64,000 nucleotides of DNA, from positions 2,078,501-2,142,500 of the forward strand of contig OY759227.1 in NCBI GenBank assembly GCA_963662175.1, read 5' to 3'. Shown piece by piece: positions 42,096-52,735 of the stretch. The position numbers and the translations under genes are program-made. The stretch comes from Aradus depressus (taxonomy: Eukaryota; Arthropoda; Insecta; Hemiptera; Aradidae). Each line of letters opens with the position of its first letter. Positions within the stretch are counted from its first letter, which is position 1. Under the pieces are notes generated by a model. It was not told the DNA's origin. It made no database searches and saw only the letters and a list, made by a program, of their open reading frames with translations.

Positions 42096-43129
42096 CGTTC
42101 AAACACATCAGCCCTATTCAACACTAACATATAACAACCTGGATGAGATAAAAATATCAATAAATCAACAGAATATATTAACATTACCCTCCGAAAGTTC
42201 CATTTACATCGAGGGAAAATTGACGGGTGAAGGTAACACAGTTAAATTCATTAACAATTGCTGGGCATATCTCTTTCAAGAGGCTAAATATACATTAGCT
42301 GGGACAGTTATTGAACATGTGAGAAACGTCGGAATCACAACCACAATGAAAGGATTAGCATCATATAATGATTCCCACGTGAAGTCCCTATCACATGCAG
42401 GTTGGGGGAATTCATTGGATACTATAAATATAAATTCAAATGGTTATTTTAATGCAATGATCCCCCTCAAAGCAATATTCGGAAGTTGTGGAGATTTCGC
42501 TAAAGTCATCCTTAACCTTCCTCACGAAATTTCGCTCACCCGTGCAAAGAGTGACGTAGACGCTGTTGTGGGGGCGACTAATGCATCAAAATTCACTGTC
42601 AACTTGACAAAAGTTACCTGGAAAGTACCTCACGTAACTGTCTCTGATCATGAAAAGTTAAATCTATACAAGATAATAAAGAAGGGTACATTTCTCAATG
42701 TACCATACCGTGTCTCGGAGCTATAAGAAAAACCGTCACTCCCACCCACAACAAGCCATAGCTGGACAGTGAAGACGTCTGTTCAATTGGAAAAGCCTCA
42801 TTATGTTATAGTGGGTTTTCAGTCGGGTAGGAAGGATAAAGTAGGGAAAAACATGGCACACTTTGATCATCATGAGATTTAAACATTCGTCTTATGATGT
42901 GAGAGATCAGTGTTTAATTGACTATGCGCAGTTCAAGTCACTAGCACCATTTATAGTTGTTGATTGTTCAAAACAAGATGATGGTATAAAAACAGGCAAT
43001 GTGGACATTAGAGTTGAAATACAAACAGCCAAGACCTTTCCGGCAGACCAGGCTATAGCATATGTTTTAATAGTTCATGACCGTATAATTCAGTACAATC
43101 CTGAAAATAATTTAGTCAAGACACAATGA
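42043..43129 (+). pseudogene. Polinton major capsid protein, broken
   Basis: ATG 42043 begins a protein with YDVQTHQPYSTLTYNNLDEI, LPSESSIYIEGKL and RNVGITTTMKGL. These are features of the double-jelly-roll capsid protein of insect Polintons. A TAA at 42724-42726 interrupts the frame, which continues to 42880 (WTVKTSVQLEKPHYVIVGFQ). The last part is in another frame (FIVVDCSKQDDGIKTGNVDIRVE...VHDRIIQYNP) and ends at 43129. Between these, some residues of the second jelly roll seem to be deleted. At about 355 residues it is shorter than usual. It would form the hexon-like capsomers. Confidence 0.85.
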
Positions 43130-43720
43130 AGCTCGAGCGAATTGATTTAGGTAAATTTGAGAGAAGTAACAATTGGATACGCCACAACAGCCTATTTCCA
43201 CATTCATCTGTCCGTTGTATTATAGCGGCACCCTCTGGAAGCGGTAAAACTGATCTTCTAATAACTCCTTTGTTACACCCTAATGGACTACGTTTTGAAA
43301 ATATTTATCTCTTGACAACAACCATGAAGCAAACAAAATACCAAATGTTAAAAGATATTGTTGAACGTGTCCCCGGAATGAACTTTTTCACCTTTTCAAA
43401 CAGTGAGGATGTACCTAAGCCACAAGAAATGAGCCCAAATTCCATTTTCATAGCAGATGATGTCATTAACCAATCTCAAGACCGAATAAGGGACATTTTT
43501 GCATATGGTAGGCATTACGGGGTTGATGTTATTTACCTAATTCAATCTTGGAGCCGCCTGCCTAATTGTGGTAGGTGATATTGTGGTAGGTGATATGCCT
43601 CTGTCAGAATTTCAAAACTTATGTAATTATTGTTGGGCAAAACAATATGGATATATTGTGATAACTTTAGAGCAGACTGATGGCCGCTATACATGTGAAT
43701 TTAATGAACCTCTAAAATAA
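43126..43720 (+). pseudogene. Genome-packaging ATPase (FtsK/HerA type), broken
   Basis: ATG 43126 overlaps the end of the capsid gene by four bases. Walker A is APSGSGKT (residues 35-42) and Walker B is SIFIADDV (residues 106-113). IFAYGRHYGVDVIYLIQSWSRLP follows. The frame then stops at 43576-43578, next to a 14-base direct duplication (about 43568-43596). The carboxy end (MPLSEFQNLCNYCWAKQYGYIVI) is in another frame and ends at 43718-43720. Residues between the two parts are missing. The ATPase would drive DNA into the capsid. Confidence 0.88.
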
Positions 43721-43732
43721 AGTATTAAGAAA

Positions 43733-45299
43733 ATGATGTGTGTATTATTTATCAACCCCCTATTTAATCACAATGTCATGGAACGCGCTGACAGTATGAC
43801 AGGAATCATGGAGCTGTTCACACTACTTATCTGCTGTTCCATGACTGAGGCTTTAGAAATTAATGATGCTGTAGGGTACCTAACGCAATATGGATATTTG
43901 TCGGACGGTGCCGTGTCTATCAATGAATTGATTACGAATGCTTTGGTACTATTTCAAGAAACCTATAACCTAACACCGGATGGTGAACTTAATAACGACA
44001 CATTGAGTATGATGTCCTTACCGCGGTGTGGTGTTAGAGACATTCCTGAATATTCCTTATCCAGCCAAAAATGGAATAAGACCGTGATACGGTGGCACTT
44101 TGTCAAAGTCACACCCGCAATACTTAACGTCACAATAAAGGCATTTAGCATTTGTGAAGAACATGCCAATATTCATTTTGTGCACGAGAACCTTCCCGCC
44201 AGACATACTTATTTCAACACAGAGATTGAATCATTCATATCGTGTAACAACCCAGCCCTGTCCTTTCCCATTTCATGGTATCGGTAATTTTCTGGCTCAT
44301 GCGTATTTCCCATCAGCCTCCAATACACCCATTGAGATTCATATGGACGGAGATGAGACGTGGAATACCCAAGAATTAGACCTACCAGGAGAAACAAATA
44401 TGTTATTGGTTTTGATTCATGAAATCGGTCACACCTTAGGAATTGCTCATTCAGATAAAACGGACTCTATAATGTTTCCAGTATATAGAGAGACAAACAC
44501 CGGGCTAAGTCTTGATGATATACAAGCAATACAAAAGCTATATGGTGTGCGCGATGAAACCACTCATCCAACTACCAGCAACACCAGTGAAATACCACCG
44601 GAAGAGCATAAACACATGCCTGACTTGTGTACAGTTAAAAGTAATCTCCTGTTTGTAGTTCTTGATAATCGCTTGTACATATACAATGATAGGTGGGTTT
44701 GGTCGTTTTCTTGTAGTGAACTAATTCAAAATGATGCAACAATAAGACCTTTAATATATATTACAGATCTACTCCCTTTTCTAAACAAAGGTTTCTGAAA
44801 CCTTACAACTGTATATCAAAGACCCACAGGCGAAGTCGTTATGGTGCTTGATGATCTAGTTTATATGATGTCATATCCAGATTTAAAAGTTATATCAATA
44901 TTCCCTAAACAAGTAAAATCATTTATAACTGGTTCTGTTATTAGTATAGTAAATAAGTATCGTGGTATAACATATATTTTCAAAGATAGTACATACGTTA
45001 CAGAAGCATCTGAAAGTCCTAATGTATGGAGTGGGAATTCTAGGATTTTAACCGAGATTAAACATCATGATATTTTCACATTATTTTCTCATCTACCTCT
45101 ATACGTTATAAAGAATTTAAATTCTGTTTTTCGCTATACTAATGGAAATTTATTCTTCTTCTACAATGAGAGTCGATATTTTTATGAAAATAATGAATTT
45201 ACTAAAGCTGTTATAAGAATAGGTCAAACAGACCTTCAAGCCTTATTTAACATTCCATATTTACCCACAGTTGATAAGGGCATTGTTCAATCAGCCTGA
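43733..45299 (+). pseudogene. Matrix-metalloproteinase-like protein within the Polinton
   Basis: Layout of a secreted matrixin. It has a hydrophobic signal (from Met at 43796, ELFTLLICCSMTEA), a propeptide with a peptidoglycan-binding-like fold (YLTQYGYLSDG...LFQETYNL) and the cysteine switch PRCGVRD (residues 97-103). The catalytic domain holds the zinc site HEIGHTLGIAH and a Met-turn (SIMFP), and about 220 residues of possible hemopexin-like propeller follow. A one-base shift near 44200 separates the propeptide from the zinc site. A TGA at 44796-44798 interrupts the frame, which continues to 45299. It is intronless and co-oriented between ATPase and integrase, so it belongs to the element. 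Such an enzyme could act on basement membrane during spread; that is an inference. Confidence 0.85.
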
Positions 45300-45314
45300 A
45301 ACGGTACCCACTAG

Positions 45315-45887
45315 GAAATTAAGCATGAATTTTCCTCTGATTTAGATTATTATTTAAAGCAGTTAAAAGAGGGTCATACTGAGAAATTAGATACAACCTA
45401 TGGGGTCTGGTATCACGAAAGGACACAATCATTTTATGTTGGAAATTCAATAATTAGTTTAGACGAGGATGAAGTTCAAGTAGCTGGTCAAAAATATCAA
45501 ACAACCCCAGGACTTTTAGCATTATTATTTTTGAAAAAAACACAGATACATGAAGTGCAGGATTTAGAAAATTATAAAGACATATTAAGCAATACCCACG
45601 CTCATAGACGAGGGTATTCAACATCTGGACACATTGTTAGAAATCAGACCCTGAAATACAAAGACATTATCGCAAAATTGTTTCCGAAAAAGAAAAAAAT
45701 CGGTGGCTATCTACCTGGGTATGTCATGCGGGCAAACAGGCCAATAATTGAATATTATTCCAATATCAATCAGCTGGTAGACCGGCTGCGTATTTTGTAT
45801 GCTTCAAAAGCAGCAGGACATACTGGGCACGATAATGAAATAAGTGCTTTAACAGACGAGTCGCGAACACTTAATGTCATTTCCTAA
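45315..45887 (+). pseudogene. Conserved Polinton protein of unknown function, start lost
   Basis: An open frame follows a TAG at 45312-45314, without an ATG in its first 70 codons. It reads YGVWYHERTQSFYVGNSIIS, YQTTPGLLALLF, ENYKDILSNTHAHRR and KKKKIGGYLPGYV, ending with ASKAAGHTGHDNEISAL. In insect Polintons a protein with this 'TPGL' and 'YKxIL' layout commonly lies beside the integrase. Its role is not established to my knowledge. Its end overlaps the integrase ATG by 14 bases. The true start may be in another frame or deleted. Confidence 0.65.
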
Positions 45888-46659
45888 GATGCAGTCAAAG
45901 GAGAAGATTGTCAATGAAATATACGCCCCCGCAAGGATCAACTATATACGTAGAAAATATAATTTGAAGGGGGTTGGTGATTTGTGGGAAATTGATTTGA
46001 TGGGTGTTTCAAACTATAACAAACACAATAAAAATCACAGTTTTATATTAGTTGTTATTGACGCGTTTACAAAATATGCCTTTGTGGAAGCCCTGAAAAC
46101 AAAGAGAGGTGATGAAGTGGTTCAAGCTATGCGTAAAATTCTAGACAGAGCAAATTTCAAACCGCATCTACTACAATCGGATAGAGGCAAAGAATTTTAT
46201 AACAAAAATTTCACCAAATTAATGCAAAAATACAATATAAAACATTATAGTACATTTTCGAAAATTAAATGTGCTCACGCAGAAAGATTCATTAGGACCT
46301 TACGTGACAGACTTATGAAAAATTTAAATATTAGAGGAACATCTGAATACCTGAGCATATTACAAAATATTGTGAAGGAGTATAATGAAACTGTTCACTC
46401 TACAACTGGTCTGAGACCAAAAGACATTACATCAAACGATGATGTAAGACTGCAAACACCTAAAATAATCTCTAACAAGCTATTATCGGTTGGAACTTTC
46501 ATTCGAATTTCTAAGCATTTAGGCATATTTACTCGAGGATACTACCCGAGCTGGTCAACTGAAATTTTCAAAATCAAAGAAGTTCTCCAACATACCATCT
46601 TGGGGACTTACAGGGACAACCAATCTTGGGTGGGTTTTATCGAGAAGAAATCAAACTAA
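45874..46659 (+). pseudogene. Retrovirus-like integrase, tail displaced
   Basis: 261 codons. The DDE core is complete: Asp41 in LWEIDLMGV, Asp103 in LQSDRGKEF and Glu137 in AHAERFIRTL. The later segments VHSTTGLRPKDI and LSVGTFIRISK are typical for Polinton and retroelement integrases. The frame stops at 46657-46659. The native carboxy end appears to continue in another frame into the sequence now found at 48613-48715, beyond the inserted LINE. It would insert the element's DNA into the host chromosome. No H2C2 zinc finger is evident upstream of the core in this frame. Confidence 0.88.
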
Positions 46660-46678
46660 CAGAAATTACAGACATCTA

Positions 46679-48600
46679 TCTATCTATCTCTCTGGCGCTA
46701 CAACCCTAGTGGGTCCTGGCCTCCTCAATGAGCCTTCGCCATTCGGCTCTGTCCTGTGCAGCTGCTTTCCAATTTCGCTGTCCAAGAAGCTCTCTCGCGT
46801 CAGCTGCCACACCATCCACCCATCTTAGCCTCGGTCTGCCTGCTCTTCTTGATCGGTACAAAGGCTCCTCAAGGACTGTTCTTGGCACTTCGCCCTCTTC
46901 CGTTCGGGCTACATGGCCTGCCCAACTCAACCTTCCCAACTTCACCACCCTCACTACATCAGCCTCACCAAACAGCTCGTAGATTTCCCTATTCTTGCGA
47001 ATTCTCCAAACCAGTCCGTCCTTCACAGGGTTGAAAACCCTTCGAAGAATTTTCCTTTCAAATATCAACAGGTCCTTCTCGTCAGACTTGGATAGGGTCC
47101 ATGTTTGACTGGCGTAGATAAGGACTGGACGGATCAGGGTCTTATAGAGTCGGAGTTTGGTATGCCTGCTCAGTAGAGAGCTTCGCATATGCCTCAGCAA
47201 TCCAAAATAGCATCGATTCGCTTCCGTAAGTCTTTTCTTAATTTCGGCTGATGTCTCGTTCCTGGTGGTGATTTGAGAGCCCAAGTACGTAAATTCTTTG
47301 ACCCTTTCGAAGGAATATGGGCCAATCGATATACTTCGGCAATGGGGGTTCGCGTCTACACCTGTGTACATATATTTAGTCTTGGACTCATTTATTCGTA
47401 GGCCCATTGCGGCTGCCGCTTCCTGCAATCCCAGAAAGGCACTCTCAAGAGCTAGGAAAGACCGTGTAACAATATCCAAATCATCGGCGTAGCCGAGCAG
47501 TTGGACTGATTTTGAAAATATTGTGCCCCTTATTCGAATACCGGAATCCCTCACTACTTTCTCTAGGGCTAAGTTAAACAGTAAGCAAGCTAGGGCATCA
47601 CCTTGCCTCAATCCCTTGCTAGAGGGAAACTCTGAAGAGTAGTCCGACTGAATGCGTACTTTACACTGCACGTCTTGCATCGTCATTCTGACCAAGCGAA
47701 TCAGCTTCGAGGGGATATTCATTTCCTCCATAGCTTTATAAAGTTTGGGCCTTCTTACGGTTTCATATGCGCTTTTGAAATCGATGAAGAGATGATGAGT
47801 GGTCATTTTAAATTCATGGCTTCTTTCCAGGATCATACGAAGAGTGAAGATTTGATCAATAGTTGATCTCCCCTTCCTAAAACCACTTTGGTACTTACCA
47901 GTTTCCCGTTCGGCAAAAGGAACAAGCCTGTTATAGAGGACATTAGAGAGAATCTTATATGCGCACTGGAGCAGCGAAATTCCGCGGTAGTTGGCACATT
48001 CTAGTTGCTCCCCTTTCTTATGCACTGGGCACACAAACGCCTTTTTCCACTGAATAGGAATATCTTCTTGCATCCAGATCATGAATACTAGATCGTACAT
48101 GGCTTTGTACAGTGCTTCGCCACCATACTTAAAAAGCTCAGGTGGTAGTCCATCATCTCCAGGTGCCTTATGATTTTTCATTTGAGCAATCGCGTTCTGA
48201 ATTTCTTCCAGCTCAGGTGGCTCTATTTCTCTATCATCCTGGTTGATGTCGGGGATCTCATAATTCTCTTCCGAGTCAATTGCTCCTTCATTGAGTAATT
48301 CATTGAAGTGTCTAGTCCACCTATGAAGTACATCCTCCTTATTAGTAAGAAGCGAACAATCTTCTTTTCTACAGGCCAGGAGCCTGGGTTTAAAGGGGGC
48401 TCTTCCTTTGTTAATTTTCTGGAAGAAAATTCTATTCTTATTTGTATCCCTCATAATCTCTACTTCTTCGAGCTGCTTGTTCTCCCATTCTCGTTTCTTC
48501 TTTCTATGGAGTCTCTTCTCAATGCGTCTTTTCATTCTATAATTTTCGGTTGCCTGCCTTGTGTACCGTCTCTGAACCATAGTTCTATATGCCCTCTACC
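46679..48600 (-). mobile_element. RTE-type LINE, 5' truncated, 12-bp target duplication
   Basis: Flanked by the direct repeat TACAGACATCTA (46667-46678 and 48601-48612). The 3' end on the minus strand is a short GATA-type repeat (46679-46692 region), as often seen in RTE elements. It lacks the endonuclease. The insertion splits the end of the Polinton integrase region. Confidence 0.9.
46706..48580 (-). CDS. RTE-type reverse transcriptase, truncated at the amino end
   Basis: A 624-codon open frame. RT motifs are AFVCPVHKKGEQLECANYRG, GKYQSGFRKGRSTIDQIF, HLFIDFKSAYETV (motif A), GLRQGDALACLLFNLALE and LGYADDLDIV (motif C). The carboxy end has RRPVLIYASQTW-like and GRPRLRWVDG segments of RTE elements. 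The endonuclease domain that should precede it was lost by 5' truncation at 48600. The frame itself has no stop, so the insertion is recent compared with the Polinton around it. Confidence 0.88.
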   Translation of the reverse strand: MVQRRYTRQATENYRMKRRIEKRLHRKKKREWENKQLEEVEIMRDTNKNRIFFQKINKGRAPFKPRLLACRKEDCSLLTNKEDVLHRWTRHFNELLNEGAIDSEENYEIPDINQDDREIEPPELEEIQNAIAQMKNHKAPGDDGLPPELFKYGGEALYKAMYDLVFMIWMQEDIPIQWKKAFVCPVHKKGEQLECANYRGISLLQCAYKILSNVLYNRLVPFAERETGKYQSGFRKGRSTIDQIFTLRMILERSHEFKMTTHHLFIDFKSAYETVRRPKLYKAMEEMNIPSKLIRLVRMTMQDVQCKVRIQSDYSSEFPSSKGLRQGDALACLLFNLALEKVVRDSGIRIRGTIFSKSVQLLGYADDLDIVTRSFLALESAFLGLQEAAAAMGLRINESKTKYMYTGVDANPHCRSISIGPYSFERVKEFTYLGSQITTRNETSAEIKKRLTEANRCYFGLLRHMRSSLLSRHTKLRLYKTLIRPVLIYASQTWTLSKSDEKDLLIFERKILRRVFNPVKDGLVWRIRKNREIYELFGEADVVRVVKLGRLSWAGHVARTEEGEVPRTVLEEPLYRSRRAGRPRLRWVDGVAADARELLGQRNWKAAAQDRAEWRRLIEEARTH

Positions 48601-48612
48601 TACAGACATCTA

Positions 48613-48715
48613 CCTAGATGAAAAAATAATAATAAGAAAAGCCTCCAACATATTAGTAAAGTGGTTGGGATTTGAACAGCCAGAATGGATAAATGTAACA
48701 GATATAATGAAATAA
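48613..48715 (+). pseudogene. Chromodomain-like end of the integrase
   Basis: A short frame with ILVKWLGFEQPEWINV, which resembles a chromodomain, ends in TAA at 48713-48715. Chromodomains occur at the carboxy end of many Polinton and chromovirus integrases and guide them to modified chromatin. Across the LINE insertion this frame would follow the integrase, but the integrase frame as read today ends at 46659, so a frameshift near 46620-46650 is also needed. Confidence 0.6.
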
Positions 48716-49976
48716 AAATAATATTGTTTTAATTGTTTTTTTTTTATCCCTAAAGCATAGTCCCCCATGTATCCGATACGTGTATCGCATACATGTATCC
48801 TACGTACGATTCACCAGGTCTGGGGTATGGGCATGCGCGGCGTATAAGTTAGTATATAAGCCGACCAGGTTAAGCTGTTTTTGTCTTCTGCTATACACCT
48901 TGTGGTCATCGCCCGCTTTAGACATCCTGTGAGATCTGTACCCCCTGCTACACACACCCCAGTAAGTACCATACATGCTCTAATGTTGAGAAATTTCAAA
49001 AGACTTCTGATAATTAATGGAAATTACGTATTTCACATATTATCAAACTCGTCTTTCCGATAATTAATGAAAATTATGCCTAGTGGGGTGTCAAACGAAA
49101 GCCCTTCTAATTACAAATACAATGATTCCATTCTTGCGCTGATCCAACGCTTAGGACCAGAGATATACACTTATCTACCCACGTCCTGAAGTGACAACAT
49201 ATTTAGTAAAAAATGTCAAAGACTTCCAAAGTATGCCTAGTGGAGTGTTAAACGAAAGTCCTTTTAATTACAAATACAATGATCTGCTTCTCGAACCGAT
49301 CAGTTGTTTAGAACCATATTTATAGGCTATCTAACAACATCCTGCTACCAACACACACGGCATTAACCTCTAATTAAAACACGTACTGCATAATAGAGTG
49401 CTGACAAAGTTCCAATTAGATACATGAATTATAAAAAATTTATATAAATAGCACATATAGTTATAGAAGTTAGATATTCATGTATCTTCCATTATTTATT
49501 TAAATCAAAACATAATGCATATATTATAAAACTCACCCATCAACGACGTGAAGTCCTTATGGTGAACATTATATGTTCATGATTTGGACAAACCCCCTCA
49601 AGTAACTCAATAGTCAGCCACCCTAAAAATACATAGAAATACATATTGTAAAATTCATTACAACAAATAATAATTCAAAATGACTATTAGCAAATTAGCC
49701 ATCTTAAAAAATACATAGAAATACATATACGATCTTCACACTCATTAACAATTTCTATTGTTAGCAATCCTAAAATATATATTGTATACTTCATCACATA
49801 ATAATTCAAATGTATATAGCATAATATTTACCGGCTAGACTAGCAATGTCTGAAGGGACGTCCCCCTCGCTCGTTATTTCACAAATTGGGGTCATGTCAT
49901 GGTTGTATAAAACAACGAAGTTGTTCCCAACCCCGATACCACCAATTAAGTGTGGTACCCCAAGGTTAGCGCAAAA
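48716..49976. other. Non-coding stretch with TATA motif and an internal duplication
   Basis: A T-run follows the integrase tail. A TATATAAG (48853-48860) lies 20 bases after GCATGCGCGG, like the TATA box at 31300 after GCGCATGCG, but no ORF follows. 49073-49160 and 49228-49320 are diverged tandem copies (period about 155 bp) around AATTACAAATACAATGAT. No terminal inverted repeat was recognised here. Confidence 0.5.
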
Positions 49977-50402
49977 ATATACTCAGACTAAATTTCCTTC
50001 AATACAGGCCTACGCCTAAAAATTCTATATTCATTCATTAACTCCTTCTTTCTTATTAATCAATTACAACTCACACTTATTTTCTGATTTTTCTTTCTTA
50101 TTTATTTACTTCCTTTATTCTATTTTTTTATTTAATATTTCATCTATCAAGATCATAATTATTTTTCTCTATTCATATTTTTTTTCATTTATTTCTATCC
50201 ACTATTACTTCAAAAACCAGGTACAACTAGGACAAATTATTTTATTTTATTCGTTTATTCATCTATTTATCCTTATTTCCTTTTCGTTTAGTTTCTTCTA
50301 ATTGAGTTTCACGGACTTTATTTCTCTATTTACTGTTATAATTAGGCTATAATGCATCCAAGATAATATTTTTCATAAAATATTCTTGCAGCATCCTTTT
50401 AT
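49977..50402 (+). repeat. Outer segment X of the inverted duplication, left copy
   Basis: The reverse complement of 60036-60467, with constant coordinate sum (about 110,437) from end to end, so without noticeable indels. It contains AGGCCTACGCC and ends at GCAGCATCCTTTTATT, where it joins segment Y. Confidence 0.88.
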
Positions 50403-51185
50403 TGGATCTCTCGGAAGGATTCTATTGTAGGAAGTATGCATAGTCTCTGATTTGTAGAAAAGTACATCGCAGCTAATCTCTGATAATGAAATGTTACAAG
50501 GCCTACCATTCAAAAAATATTAGTATCTCTACTATATATAATTATCCGGCTAAGTGAGTAAAGTTTTCAAAGACTTCTTAGGATGGCTATATAAGAGTTC
50601 CTATTGTAGTCTATGGACACACCTTATATGATTCTTGTATGTTGGGGGATTGTGTTATAAACTAGTTTTTTAACTGACATCGTTTGTGATGAAGGGGTCT
50701 AGAGTCTTTCCTTCATCAGTTCGAAATCTTAAGAAAAATACTTGAATATGAAATTACCCCCGGCTTTTGCAGTTATGAAGATGGGTTGACAGGTACCAAT
50801 GTCAGTGAGCCTACACAGCAGGGGTCATAGGTTAGAGTTCTATTGATGCTCAGATGTGTGGGAGTGGGTTCTGAATATATCCGGAGTAGTGTTGTGCAGG
50901 GGGGTGTCTGTGTGATTTAAGTTCCTGCTAGATTGTAGGTTATTAGTCGTAAAAATAGTGATGGTAAAGTAATATTGAAAATGCGAATCTAAATATCGAC
51001 GAGAACTGTGGATGTTGACCTTGCGGTTTAGGTAGGGAGTAACATTTAAATTTGTATACAATATGGTGAATAAAGAAAATCCCTTGGGTGATGGTATATG
51101 CAAGTGTGTAGGTATGTCTGAGTGAAAGGTTTAGAGGGATAGTGAGGTGGGATAGAAGTGGTTTGAATCAGAAAGAAATGTTGAC

Positions 51186-51214
51186 GGGGGGGGGGGGGGG
51201 GGGGGGGGGGGGGG
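51186..51214 (+). repeat. Homopolymer run of 29 G
   Basis: The mirror of a run of 30 C at 55538-55567 in the other arm. Exact lengths may be assembly-dependent. Confidence 0.85.
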
Positions 51215-51623
51215 TCTTGATATGATATTGGATAAGTAGAAGTGGAGAGCAGAATATTGGGATGGATTGACCGTTGTCCGAATTGTGCGGGGATTTGAGA
51301 AGGTTAGGAAAGCAATTTTGCAACGTTGCAAGGCACATACTAGCTGTGATGCCCAGAGATCCTAACTACGTACTAGCTGTGGAGTGCGCAGTTGCAAGAC
51401 ACATACTGGCTGTGGTATTCACTAGCTGTGGTTTCCGCCATTCAAAGGCATATATTAGTTGTGGTGCTTAGGGGTCCTAAAAACTTACTAACTGTTGTGT
51501 CCGATGTTGAAAGACTATAAGCCTTATTCCATATGAATAATTAAAAATTATAACATCATGAATGTACTGTCGAAGAATTGAATAGGATTCGAAAAAGAGA
51601 TATTTGGAGAAAAGTCAACGTTC

Positions 51624-51651
51624 CCCGGCCAACGCCGGGTATTACTGCTAG
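51624..51651 (+). mobile_element. Helitron 3' terminus
   Basis: Stem CCCGGC (51624-51629), loop CAAC, stem GCCGGG (51634-51639), then eight bases and CTAG. This is the hairpin-plus-CTRR ending of Helitrons. It is followed directly by TCTATATTAATAAAG, which has the TC start of a Helitron 5' end, so two copies seem to be joined tail to head. The mirrored copy is at about 54840-54868 (-). Confidence 0.7.
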
Positions 51652-52170
51652 TCTATATTAATAAAGCTGAAACGGGGTTTGATTGTGTGTGGGTTTGTTC
51701 CAGCAACAAGCCCAAATTGCTGGACAGATTTGCATGAAACTTCACGTGTAGCATCTTTTCGAGCCCGATTGAATAATGAGCTATGTATCGTCACAAAATT
51801 TTGAATGGAGGGGGGTTGAGGGGGCCTAAGTATAAATATAGTGCTAGCTCAATAACTAATGGTCGGATTCTCACGAAATTCCATACGTAGTATTCTTAAA
51901 GCCCAAATAAAAAAAAGGGTGTGTGATGTCACACAATTGTGAACGGAAGAGGGGGGTTGTGTAGGCCTAAGTATAAATATAATGCTAGCTCATCAATGGA
52001 TCGGATTGTCATGGAATTTCACATGTAGTATTCTTGAAGGCCAAATAAAAAAATAGGGTGTATATCGTCACAAAATTTTGAATGGAAGGGGGTTGAGGGG
52101 GCCTAAGTATAAATATAGTGCTAGCTCAATAACTAATGGTCGGATTCTCACGAAATTTCATACATAGTTT
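51652..52170 (+). repeat. Helitron-like body with three tandem units
   Basis: Starts with TCTATATT. Three units of about 135-145 bases begin at 51822, 51966 and 52101 with CCTAAGTATAAATATA. It is non-coding and mirrored in the right arm. Confidence 0.7.
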
Positions 52171-52450
52171 TCTGATGGACCCCAGCCGCACTTTGTAGTT
52201 TGTTTACATGTTGAATACTGCAGGCCGTGCGCCTCTTGCTCCCTCCTATATTACCCCCCAGCACTGCTTCTGATGCTTCAGTCGATACTCAGTTTATTAC
52301 GTTCTCGGCTTTCGTGTAGTGAAGTAGTCTATGTAAGTAGGGGTCAGTCAGGCCCCACCGGGGAGTTATCGACCAGTGTTTTTCTCCTTATTTGAGTTTC
52401 GTGAAGTGTCGTTTTTGTCAGTTTTTTTATTTGTTGATTTTGCGCTCAAA

Positions 52451-52735
52451 ATGTCTAAAAGACGTAAATTGAGTGAAGAAGATATTAGAGATCTTTTGGT
52501 TCAGATGGAAGAGAATGATGAGTACTTTGGAGGACAAGCTTCTGATACTGAAGTCATATTGAAGAACATGAAGTGGCACCACCACTCTTCAATATGTGAT
52601 GCATCTACCTCACAAGTAGTAAGCATTTTGAGAAAGAAAGTTCGATGTTGCTTCTGCGACCGAAAAGAAGACAAGAAAACTAAACATTTATGCTCAACCT
52701 GCCAGAAAGCCATGTGTTTAGATCATAGATCATAG
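52451..52735 (+). CDS. piggyBac-derived ORF without catalytic core (left arm)
   Basis: 94 codons from ATG 52451 (an upstream ATG at 52376 adds a hydrophobic leader that seems unrelated). The amino part KRRKLSEEDIRDLLVQMEEN is like the start of piggyBac transposases. After about 50 residues it passes to VRCCFCDRKEDKKTKHLCSTC and CLDH, the Cys-rich domain at the carboxy end of such transposases, which binds the transposon ends. The DDD catalytic region is absent, which indicates an internal deletion that kept the frame. The product could bind DNA but not cut it. The same protein is encoded in the other arm. Confidence 0.75.
   Translation: MSKRRKLSEEDIRDLLVQMEENDEYFGGQASDTEVILKNMKWHHHSSICDASTSQVVSILRKKVRCCFCDRKEDKKTKHLCSTCQKAMCLDHRS

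Larger units (their letters stand above)
39000..48715 (+). mobile_element. Polinton/Maverick (adintovirus-like) element, decayed
   Basis: Ten plus-strand genes with a Polinton virion set: cysteine protease, minor and major capsid proteins, packaging ATPase and retrovirus-like integrase. They are joined by a PLA2-like gene and a metalloproteinase-like gene. Spacing is tight, with ATGA-type overlaps between protease and minor capsid candidate (41062-41065) and between major capsid and ATPase (43126-43129). PolB is found only as displaced fragments to the left. Many genes carry stops or frameshifts, and an RTE LINE (46679-48600) splits the integrase region. Terminal inverted repeats are not demonstrated. 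Confidence 0.9.
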
